A stretch of DNA of 12,761 nt, from positions 1 to 12,761 of the forward strand of contig DBQL01000207.1 in assembly GCA_002305235.1 (NCBI GenBank), given 5' to 3'. Shown here piece after piece: positions 6,850 through 12,761 of this stretch (the stretch's first letter is position 1; every line of letters begins with the position of its first letter). The stretch comes from Prevotella sp. UBA1395. GTDB taxonomy: Bacteria > Bacteroidota > Bacteroidia > Bacteroidales > Bacteroidaceae. The notes beneath the pieces were generated by a model, which saw nothing but the letters and a program-made list of their open reading frames with translations, had not been told where the DNA came from and did not search any database. Made by a program: the position numbers and the translations under genes.

Positions 6850-9060
6850 ATGAATAAAGTCATCATGATGTGCGCAGCAATTTTATTGGCCGCTTCAGGC
6901 ATCTCCGCTGCGGAAAAAATCAATCTCAAATCACTCACGCAAGGCGAATTTGCTGCCAAGCGCATCAGCGGAATCAATCCTTTGGACGGTACCGACCAGT
7001 ATGCGCAGATCTCTTCAGACGGCAAGCAGATCGTTCAGTATTCGTTCAAGACCGGCAAGCAGACCGGAGTGCTGTTTGATATAGACAACACCCAAGGCGA
7101 GACCATCAGCGATTTCGACGGTTACATCATGTCGCCGGATGGCAAGCGCATGCTCATTCGTACCCATACGCAGCCCATCTATCGTCGGTCGTACAAGGCC
7201 GACTTCTTGATTTACAACATACAAAGTCGCAAACTGGAACGGTTGTCTGACGGAGGACCGCAGCAATCGCCCGTATGGTCGCCCGACGGCAATCAGATCG
7301 CCTTTGTCAGAGACAACAATATCTTCCTCGTGAAGTTGCTTTATAACAACAGTGAGAGCCAAGTGACCAAGGATGGGAAGTTTAACGAGGTAATCAATGG
7401 TATTCCCGACTGGGTGAATGAAGAGGAGTTTTCGTTCTCTCAGGCCCTTACTTTCAATGCCGATGGCACGCAGCTCTGCTGGATTCGCTACGACGAGTCG
7501 GCGGTGAAACAATACAGCCTGCAACTCTTCAAGGGCCTTTCGCCTGAGAAACCGGAGTTCGAGGTTTATCCGGGAACATACAGTTACAAGTATCCCAAGG
7601 CCGGAGAGGACAACTCTAAGGTCTCGGTTTGGAGCTTTGACATCAAGAGTCGTCGCACGCAGCAATTGCAGGTGCCGTTGGATAAGGATGGCTATATCAC
7701 CCGAATCCTGCCCACGGCCGATGCCAACAGGGTGATGGTCTACACCATGAACCGCCATCAGGACGTGCTGCAACTCTATGCAGTCAACCCGCGCAGCACC
7801 GTGTCGCAACTGCTCATCAAGGAGAGCGTGCCCAAATATGTCAAGGAAGACGCAATGGGTAACATCCGTTTGGGCAAGGATTACATTCTCGTGCCGTCCG
7901 ACCGCGACGGTTATATGCACCTTTATCTATATAATCAGAACGGGCAGTTGATACGCAAGATTGGCGATGGCAACTTCGATATCACCGATGTCTACGGCTA
8001 TGACGAACAGACCGGCGACGTATATTATCAGGCTGCAGCCCTCAACGCGCACGACCGGCAAATCTACGTGTCGCATAAAAACGGCAAGACCGACCGCCTT
8101 ACCGACCGCGAAGGTTGGAACACCGCCATCTTCTCCGGCGATTTCAAGTATTTCATCAATACATGGAGCGACAGGAATACTCCGTATGTCTACACCACAC
8201 GGAGCAACAACGGTAAGGTCATCAGCACCGGACTCGACAACAAGGAGCTGCTGACCAAGACCCAACAGTATGGCTGGTCACCCAAGGAGATGTTCTCGTT
8301 TGTCACTTCCGAGGGCGTGAAACTCGACGGATGGATGATCAAGCCGGCCGACTTCGATGCCTCCAAGAAGTATCCTGTCATCTTGTTCCAATACAGCGGT
8401 CCCGGCAGTCAGCAGGTTGTCGACTCGTGGAACATCGGTTCGATGGGGCAGGGCGGTGCCTATGACCAGTATCTCGCACAACAAGGGTTCATCGTGGTAT
8501 GTGTCGACGGTCGGGGAACGGGTGCCCGTGGTGCCGATTTTGAGAAATGCACCTATCAGCGTTTGGGTCTTCTCGAAGCCAAGGATCAGGTAGAGACCGC
8601 GCTCTTCATGGCTCGTCAGAGCTATGTCGACAAAGACAATATCGGCATTTGGGGCTGGTCATACGGCGGTTTCTGCACACTCATGAGCATGAGCGAGGGC
8701 CGACAGGTGTTCAAGGCCGGCGTGGCGGTGGCCGCTCCCACGAGCTATCGTTTCTACGACACGGTCTACACCGAGCGATATATGCGCACGCCCAAGGAGA
8801 ATCCGGAGGGTTATAACGACAACGCCATCACGCGGGCCGACAGGCTCAGCGGCTCATTGCTCTTGGTTCATGGTGTTGCCGACGACAATGTTCACCCGCA
8901 AAACGCCTTTGAATATGCCGAGGCGCTGGTCCAAGCCGATAAGGATTTCAAGGAAAACTATTATACCAACCGCAACCACAGCATCTTTGGCGGCAACACC
9001 CGCCATCATCTTCTGCGGCAAATCACTTCATGGTTTGTCGACCACCTGATGCGGAAATAA
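6850..9060 (+). CDS. dipeptidyl peptidase IV (S9B serine peptidase)
   Basis: It cuts X-Pro (and X-Ala) dipeptides from the N-terminus of peptides, probably in the periplasm, and so feeds amino-acid and peptide use. The 736 residues contain a signal peptide with cleavage near Ala20. A beta-propeller spans about 40-470, and the alpha/beta-hydrolase domain about 480-736. The catalytic triad is visible: Ser604 in GWSYGG (602-607), Asp678 in HGVADDNVH (674-682) and His710 in RNHSIFGGN (708-716). The substrate N-terminus is held by the double glutamate in DWVNEEEF (187-194); human DPP4 has Tyr where this protein has Asn190. Length and domain order are complete. A second gene follows after 16 bp, so the two are probably one operon. 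Confidence 0.95.
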   Translation: MNKVIMMCAAILLAASGISAAEKINLKSLTQGEFAAKRISGINPLDGTDQYAQISSDGKQIVQYSFKTGKQTGVLFDIDNTQGETISDFDGYIMSPDGKRMLIRTHTQPIYRRSYKADFLIYNIQSRKLERLSDGGPQQSPVWSPDGNQIAFVRDNNIFLVKLLYNNSESQVTKDGKFNEVINGIPDWVNEEEFSFSQALTFNADGTQLCWIRYDESAVKQYSLQLFKGLSPEKPEFEVYPGTYSYKYPKAGEDNSKVSVWSFDIKSRRTQQLQVPLDKDGYITRILPTADANRVMVYTMNRHQDVLQLYAVNPRSTVSQLLIKESVPKYVKEDAMGNIRLGKDYILVPSDRDGYMHLYLYNQNGQLIRKIGDGNFDITDVYGYDEQTGDVYYQAAALNAHDRQIYVSHKNGKTDRLTDREGWNTAIFSGDFKYFINTWSDRNTPYVYTTRSNNGKVISTGLDNKELLTKTQQYGWSPKEMFSFVTSEGVKLDGWMIKPADFDASKKYPVILFQYSGPGSQQVVDSWNIGSMGQGGAYDQYLAQQGFIVVCVDGRGTGARGADFEKCTYQRLGLLEAKDQVETALFMARQSYVDKDNIGIWGWSYGGFCTLMSMSEGRQVFKAGVAVAAPTSYRFYDTVYTERYMRTPKENPEGYNDNAITRADRLSGSLLLVHGVADDNVHPQNAFEYAEALVQADKDFKENYYTNRNHSIFGGNTRHHLLRQITSWFVDHLMRK

Positions 9061-9076
9061 CTCTTCAAGCCACACA

Positions 9077-10300
9077 ATGAAAACTATTCTAAGATTATTT
9101 TTGTTTCTCCTCACGGCCTTGCCGTCGTGCGTCTCGGCTGCCGAGGTGACCATTGTCGTTCACAATGACGATGCCTTTCAGCGTCAGGAACTCGTAGAGA
9201 TCAGCGTCGACAGCGTGCGCCGGGAGCTGCGACTGCGTGCCGACGAGCCATTCGTGGTCAGGAACAGGGCCGGCCAACAGGTAGCCTATCAGGTCACTTA
9301 CGACGGCAAGTTGCTCATCGACGCCGCGGTGAAACCGTGTGGCCGGACCTCTTTCACCATTGCCCCCGGCCGCCCCGAGGTGTTCAGGTCGTGGGTCGAA
9401 GGCAAGAAATATCCCTTGCGCAAGGATGATATCGGGTGGGAGAACGACCGCGGGGCCTACCGGGTCTATGGTCCGGCGCTGCAACAGACGGGCGAAAAGA
9501 GCTACGGCATCGACGTGTGGACCAAAAATTCCAAGGAACTCGACATGTCAAACCGCTATTACACCGACTATGAGGGCAATGTCACGGGGTGGGCGAACGC
9601 ACGCAACGGCAAGAAAGACCGAGAGATTGACCTCCACACCTCTTTCCATCTCGACCACGGCAACGGGCTTGACTGCTATGCCGTGGGGCCCACGCTCGGG
9701 TGCGGCGCGCCGGCATTGATGGTCGACGGGCAGCTTGTGATGCCCTATTGCTACAAGTCTTACAAGATATTGGACAACGGACCGCTGCGGTTTACCGTAG
9801 AGCTTGTGTACAATCCCGCACGCATCCGGCAGGACGAGAATGTGGTGGAGCACCGCCTGATCAGCTTGGACAAAGGGTCCAACTTCAACAAAATGACGGT
9901 GTGGTACGACGGACTCAGCCGCCCGTGCGACTTGGCTTCGGGGGTGGTGATCCACTCGGCCGATGACCAAAGCGTGGTGGTCGGCAAGAATTTCGTGCAG
10001 TATGCCGACCCCACCGACCGCCCCGACCTTCACGGTTCGCAGCTCTATGTGGCGACACTCTATCCCGACGGTGCCGAGACGCGCAAGCTGATGTACGACA
10101 AACCCGTCGACGGCGTGTCGGGACATGCCATCGGCGTGAAGCGCAATCTTGCCAATGGCGAGCGTTACACCTATTTCTTCGGCAGTGCGTGGAGCGAGTA
10201 TGATGTGCGCACGCAGACCGAATGGCAGCAACGTGTCGACTGGTTTCTGAAGTCCCGATACCGTCCTTTGGTAGTTACCATGAAAAAAGCCTCTCGTTGA
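9077..10300 (+). CDS. secreted DUF4861-like protein (copy B)
   Basis: It encodes 407 residues. A signal peptide covers about 1-21 (hydrophobic LRLFLFLLTALPSCVSA). LPSC could be read as a lipobox at Cys18, but Pro at -2 makes ordinary cleavage after VSA more likely. The mature part has the DUF4861-type blocks DIGWENDRGAYRVYGPAL, YGIDVWTK, SLDKGSNFNKMTVWYDGL, LASGVVIHS and, near the end, GSAWSEYDVRTQTEWQQRV. These align by eye with the protein at 3530-4741, so the two are distant paralogues. Family members are common near polysaccharide-degradation genes; no enzymatic activity is established to my knowledge. It lies 16 bp after the DPP-IV gene. The last codons (MKKASR-stop) are inside the terminator hairpin. 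Confidence 0.8.
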   Translation: MKTILRLFLFLLTALPSCVSAAEVTIVVHNDDAFQRQELVEISVDSVRRELRLRADEPFVVRNRAGQQVAYQVTYDGKLLIDAAVKPCGRTSFTIAPGRPEVFRSWVEGKKYPLRKDDIGWENDRGAYRVYGPALQQTGEKSYGIDVWTKNSKELDMSNRYYTDYEGNVTGWANARNGKKDREIDLHTSFHLDHGNGLDCYAVGPTLGCGAPALMVDGQLVMPYCYKSYKILDNGPLRFTVELVYNPARIRQDENVVEHRLISLDKGSNFNKMTVWYDGLSRPCDLASGVVIHSADDQSVVVGKNFVQYADPTDRPDLHGSQLYVATLYPDGAETRKLMYDKPVDGVSGHAIGVKRNLANGERYTYFFGSAWSEYDVRTQTEWQQRVDWFLKSRYRPLVVTMKKASR

Positions 10301-10312
10301 GAGGCTTTTTTT
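10283..10312. terminator. intrinsic terminator, probably bidirectional
   Basis: GCCTCTC (10289-10295) and GAGAGGC (10299-10305) form a perfect 7-bp stem with loop GTT. The stem is flanked by six A (10283-10288) and seven T (10306-10312). Both strands therefore have a GC stem followed by a T run, so it can stop the DPP-IV/DUF4861 operon from the left and the PqqD operon from the right. It overlaps the end of the plus-strand coding region: the stop codon TGA is at 10298-10300. Confidence 0.93.
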
Positions 10313-10335
10313 GATGGGTAAGAGGGTGTGCGGCG

Positions 10336-10623
10336 TCAGTCGAGGATGATGCCCGCCTCGCGCCATTGGTCGGAGACCGTCCGGGCATCTTGCAGAGCCT
10401 GCTCGAAAGGCAACGGCGTGTCATCGTCAATCTGGTAGTTGTCTACCAAAATTTGCGCGAGGTCTTCGACCGTGAACTCCTTGCCTTGAATCTCGTTCCA
10501 TAGCAGTGCCGAACTCTCGTTCATGCTGATGATATTGCTGAAGTCCATGTTCTCCTTGCCTTCAGCCACGATGATATTCTGTCCACATACATTGCGTATG
10601 TTAAAACCTTTTTTTGCCTTCAT
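10336..10623 (-). CDS. PqqD-like protein (RiPP recognition element fold)
   Basis: It encodes 95 residues with the PqqD-family pattern. The N-terminal strands GFNIRNVCGQNIIVAEG (6-22) are followed by ISMNESSALLWNEIQGKEFT (32-51), equivalent to the 'N-x-x-(A/G)-x-x-(I/L)-W/L' helix start of the family. A helix then follows, EDLAQILVDNYQID (53-66), and a final helix ending REAGIILD (88-95). Such proteins form a winged-helix fold that binds leader peptides of ribosomally made peptides and passes them to tailoring enzymes. Here it is the last gene of a minus-strand operon behind an S26-like peptidase and an HprK-like kinase. PqqD-like proteins paired with HprK-like kinases are known elsewhere, which supports a peptide- or protein-modification role. 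A 65-bp gap separates it from the peptidase gene. Its stop lies 23 bp from the shared terminator. Confidence 0.8.
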   Translation of the reverse strand: MKAKKGFNIRNVCGQNIIVAEGKENMDFSNIISMNESSALLWNEIQGKEFTVEDLAQILVDNYQIDDDTPLPFEQALQDARTVSDQWREAGIILD

Positions 10624-10688
10624 ATTGCTTTTCGTATTGATATGTTCAAAAATGGTTAGTAATCAGTCTTCTTACAAGGTCTCGTGGG

Positions 10689-11177
10689 TCAAGCCGCGCC
10701 AAAGCACGGAATCCACATTCGGCGATAGAAGGCCAGCAAATATCGCCTCACCGGGAAGAGGCGGGTCCAAACCCACGAGTAGACCTTCCATTTCCGGCCG
10801 TCGGTGCGGTCTAAGGTCTGCCGGTTTTTCCGATAGAAGCCTACCACCTCACCTTTCACGTCTTGCAGCCGGCACTGCTCGGTGGAGATGTTGCCGTCGC
10901 CCCTGAGCGTCACGGTGTCGCCCTCGATGGCGATGATGCGATGCAGTACGTAGTGGCGATGGCCTATCTCTGCCAACACGGGGTCGCCCACCTTGGGGTT
11001 CGTGGCCAGTTTCATGAGTGCCCTGTCACGGTCGTTCTCGAGAAAGGGGCGCATGGAATACCCTTTCAGTCGAAGGGTAATGGTGTGCCCCTCTTCCATA
11101 AACTTAATGATTTCCGGGATGAATTGCGCATTGGGAAGTTGTATCTCCGTGTTCCCCTTTGTTTTCTTCATGTTCAT
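10689..11177 (-). CDS. S24/S26-family peptidase, Ser/His type
   Basis: It encodes 162 residues of the signal-peptidase/LexA superfamily. The nucleophile motif is GYSMRPFLEND (39-49), with Ser41 in the S-M-x-P context of signal peptidases. The second motif is HYVLHRIIAIEGD (75-87), where His79 occupies the place of the general-base lysine. That matches the Ser/His archaeal, ER and SipW type rather than the bacterial LepB type. RGDGN (92-96) is the third conserved block. There is no N-terminal membrane anchor: the first 38 residues are polar. The C-terminus (130-158) is basic and aromatic (WVWTRLFPVRRYLLAFYRR) and could lie on the membrane. It starts 31 bp after the kinase gene. M1 and M3 are equally good start codons. 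A processing role on a substrate recognised by the PqqD-like partner is inference. Confidence 0.8.
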   Translation of the reverse strand: MNMKKTKGNTEIQLPNAQFIPEIIKFMEEGHTITLRLKGYSMRPFLENDRDRALMKLATNPKVGDPVLAEIGHRHYVLHRIIAIEGDTVTLRGDGNISTEQCRLQDVKGEVVGFYRKNRQTLDRTDGRKWKVYSWVWTRLFPVRRYLLAFYRRMWIPCFGAA

Positions 11178-11208
11178 CTTATATGGTGTTTCTTTGCTGT
11201 GTTCTTCG

Positions 11209-12111
11209 TCAGCGGTCTCTTCTGATGGCCCGGTTGCAAATCTCGGCGGCCTCCCTGTCGGGCAGGCAGTGCAGGGTATAAATACCGGTTTTCTCTACCA
11301 GCAGGGTCACGGTGTCACAAATGCGGTTGAAAATGTCGCTGTCCCATTTCATCGATGAGCATGACGGCAGAATGGACGCGAAGGCTTCCACGGGGTCCAT
11401 CTTGTCTACGCTGTTGGTCTTGGCGCGGTCTATGCGCGTGATGGCCCCCAGCCGTGCCTTCACGTTACGATAGCAAGGTGTCTTGCCGCTCCACGGACTG
11501 CCGTAGATCATCGGCTCGCCGTCGATGATTCTCACGATGGGGTTGTCGTCGTTCATCAGGTCGCAGCCCGGCAGATGCCTGAGCCATTGGCTCACCTGCG
11601 TGGATTTCCCGGTGCCGCTTTGGGCGATAAAGGCATAGCCGAACCCATTCTGTCTCACCAGCGAGGCGTGGATAAGCACCGTGTGATGATGGCTGGCGGC
11701 AAAGGCAAAGATGAGCATCAGCGCGTTGTTCAGCCCGAAGCATCGCATGTTGTAGCCGCCGTTGAGTGCGCAATGGCATTGGTCGAAGCTCTTGTTGGTG
11801 ATGAGCAGACAGCAGTCGTGGCCATTGATGTCCTTGATGATGTATTGGTATCCGCCATCGTCGAGCCGGTCTACGATGGTGTCGCCGTTACCGGTGTCGA
11901 ACACCTTGATACGCTCGCGCTCACTTTTGGGGCGCGGGGTCAGGCTGTCGTCGATGGTAAGCTGGAAGAGCGGCGGCTCGCTGTCGGGACGAGTGGTGCG
12001 GAATGGTTCCAACGATGGGAGCAAACGCATGTCGTTGTGCCCGCCGTCGGCAAAGACAAGGCGCACATAGAACTCAGCGATCCTGAAATGGTGTATGCTG
12101 TTGTCTCCCAT
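11209..12111 (-). CDS. HprK-like P-loop kinase
   Basis: It encodes 300 residues. The C-terminal half looks like the HPr-kinase catalytic fold: LIHASLV (146-152), then the Walker A loop AQSGTGKSTQ (163-172), then the acidic block DLMNDDNPIV (184-193) and GSPWSGKTPC (204-213). The last two are in the order and spacing seen in HprK-related kinases of peptide-tailoring clusters. The N-terminal half (about 1-130) is not recognisable and may bind substrate. It is not a true HPr kinase in sequence context: no PTS genes are nearby and its length and N-terminus differ. Related kinases phosphorylate serine on lasso peptide precursors, so a small peptide or protein substrate is plausible but unproven. 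It starts 26 bp after the stop of the secreted-protein gene, in the same operon. Confidence 0.8.
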   Translation of the reverse strand: MGDNSIHHFRIAEFYVRLVFADGGHNDMRLLPSLEPFRTTRPDSEPPLFQLTIDDSLTPRPKSERERIKVFDTGNGDTIVDRLDDGGYQYIIKDINGHDCCLLITNKSFDQCHCALNGGYNMRCFGLNNALMLIFAFAASHHHTVLIHASLVRQNGFGYAFIAQSGTGKSTQVSQWLRHLPGCDLMNDDNPIVRIIDGEPMIYGSPWSGKTPCYRNVKARLGAITRIDRAKTNSVDKMDPVEAFASILPSCSSMKWDSDIFNRICDTVTLLVEKTGIYTLHCLPDREAAEICNRAIRRDR

Positions 12112-12137
12112 AGTGATGAGGGTGTCAGGGTGTGGTG

Positions 12138-12545
12138 TTACTCCGATTCGGGCTTGATGGCGGTAAACTTGAAGTCGCTTTCCTTGATATATTTAATCGT
12201 GTTGCGACCGGCTGAGATATATCTTTTGCGCAGGGCAAGGTATTTCTTCTCGGCCTCTTTGCGGCTCAGCGCGAAGGAGGTGATACAGGTGGCATTGGCA
12301 AATCCCTGATTGGCAAGATAGTTGCGCAACTGATAGGAGTAGTTGCTTCGGCTGTACAGAAACTTGGTTCTGTGGTCTATGTAGGCCGAGTCGACCTGCT
12401 GTATGTCGGTGAAATAGACCGTCGAGTCGTTGAACGAGGCGGCAAAGCCATACATATAGACCGTCTTGGGCCTGTTTTCGGCCGAGATGCCCAATGAGCA
12501 GAGCAACGTCAGTGCGCAGAAGATGTATTTGTGATATTTCGACAT
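12138..12545 (-). CDS. small secreted protein of unknown function
   Basis: It encodes 135 residues and I cannot assign it to a named family. A signal peptide is clear: KYHKYIFCALTLLCSLGISA, with cleavage likely after Ala22. The mature protein of about 113 residues begins ENRPKTVYMYGFAASFNDST and is rich in Tyr, Ser and Thr. It has one central segment with alternating Ser/Tyr (FLYSRSNYSYQLRNYL, 62-77) and a Lys/Arg-rich helix (SRKEAEKKYLALRKRY, 94-109). One cysteine remains after cleavage (TCIT, 91-94). The gene is first in the operon with the kinase, peptidase and PqqD-like genes and has its own -7 box. Whether it is a substrate, a partner or just a passenger is unknown; its mature length is long for a RiPP precursor. 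Confidence 0.85.
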   Translation of the reverse strand: MSKYHKYIFCALTLLCSLGISAENRPKTVYMYGFAASFNDSTVYFTDIQQVDSAYIDHRTKFLYSRSNYSYQLRNYLANQGFANATCITSFALSRKEAEKKYLALRKRYISAGRNTIKYIKESDFKFTAIKPESE

Positions 12546-12570
12546 GTATCGATATTGTTTCGTTTGTCCG

Positions 12571-12578
12571 CAAAGTTA
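12571..12578 (-). promoter_or_regulatory. -7 box of the PqqD/kinase operon
   Basis: On the minus strand this reads TAACTTTG, a perfect TAnnTTTG and the same sequence as the DPP-IV promoter. It lies 25 bp before the start codon at 12545. No convincing TTTG is found about 20 bp further upstream, so the -33 part is weak. An activator or a non-standard -33 box is possible. The large inverted repeat begins 64 bp beyond it. Confidence 0.6.
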
Positions 12579-12642
12579 CAAAAAATATTTTTAATGCCCG
12601 TCATTTGATATATGATATCCCCTCAAATTTGCTTTATTTAGT

Positions 12643-12739
12643 GGTTTTGCGAAAGCTATCTAATCGTCGCGCGATTAGATAGCTTTCGCGACACGATTAG
12701 ATAGTAATCGCGCGACGATTAGATAGCTTTCGCAAAACC
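12643..12739. repeat. 35-bp perfect inverted repeat with internal 18-bp units
   Basis: Positions 12643-12677 are the exact reverse complement of 12705-12739, around a 27-bp centre. The arms contain an 18-bp unit, CGATTAGATAGCTTTCGC, present in full at 12672-12689 and 12716-12733 and inverted at 12649-12666. An 11-bp partial copy is at 12694-12704. Two folds compete: one 35-bp stem with a 27-nt loop, or a tight 18-bp hairpin (12649-12666 with 12672-12689, 5-nt loop). There is no coding potential and no T tract, and no target-site duplication is evident. It could be a REP-like element, a small non-autonomous element or a protein-binding site. The window ends 22 bp later, so its right-hand context is unknown. 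Confidence 0.9.
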
Positions 12740-12761
12740 CTTGACTATGCCTAAATTTACT

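Noticed and set aside
6831..6857. Eight-codon leader ORF (MKISISNE) overlapping the DPP-IV start codon
   Set aside because: It would begin only about five bases after the predicted transcription start and has no attenuation-like structure. It is most likely chance.
7015..7920. 301-codon minus-strand open frame
   Set aside because: It is antisense to the propeller region of DPP-IV and has no motif or promoter.
9548..10366. 272-codon minus-strand open frame
   Set aside because: It is antisense to the DUF4861-like gene, and transcription from the right would be stopped by the terminator at 10283-10312.
11575..12309. 244-codon plus-strand open frame
   Set aside because: It is antisense to the kinase and secreted-protein genes, crossing the boundary between them, and lacks any motif.

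Overview
The window looks like a chromosomal segment of a Bacteroidales bacterium, most likely of the Prevotellaceae. The evidence is the Bacteroidetes-type promoters (a TAnnTTTG -7 box with a TTG-type -33 box about 20 bp upstream), the lack of obvious Shine-Dalgarno sites, and the gene families present: GldE, a GldB-like lipoprotein, DPP-IV and DUF4861-like secreted proteins. I see no phage, transposase or CRISPR array. The genus is an inference from gene content only.

Layout. (1) Positions 87-557: a promoter followed by four tRNA genes, Gly(GCC)-Leu(CAG)-Leu(GAG)-Gly(GCC). The two Gly genes are identical. (2) Positions 587-3516, plus strand: a conserved protein of unknown function, ssb, gldE and a phosphopantetheinyl transferase, tightly packed and probably one operon. 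(3) Positions 3530-4741, minus strand: a secreted DUF4861-like protein. (4) Positions 4889-5751, plus strand: a promoter and a GldB-like lipoprotein, followed by an inverted repeat. (5) Positions 5840-6724, minus strand: a YhcC/TIGR01212-type radical SAM protein, divergent from (6). The shared region at 6785-6824 is a nearly symmetrical double promoter. (6) Positions 6850-10300, plus strand: a dipeptidyl peptidase IV and a second, divergent DUF4861-like protein. The operon ends at a strong hairpin terminator that contains the last six sense codons and stop codon of the second gene. (7) Positions 10336-12545, minus strand: four genes transcribed as small secreted protein, HprK-like P-loop kinase, S26-like Ser/His peptidase and PqqD-like protein. 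(8) Positions 12643-12739: a perfect 35-bp inverted repeat around a 27-bp centre, built from an 18-bp unit, upstream of operon (7).

Functionally, most of the left and middle is housekeeping or envelope biology: translation, DNA replication and repair, carrier-protein activation, periplasmic peptide breakdown and probably glycan-related secreted proteins. Operon (7) is the best candidate for an undescribed system. PqqD-like RiPP-recognition folds, HprK-like kinases and a processing peptidase are the kinds of parts used to mature ribosomally made peptides. No precursor peptide, cyclase, transporter or radical SAM enzyme lies next to them here. Positions 1-86 hold no gene I can support. The gaps at 4742-4944, 6725-6849 and 12546-12761 hold the promoters and repeats listed.
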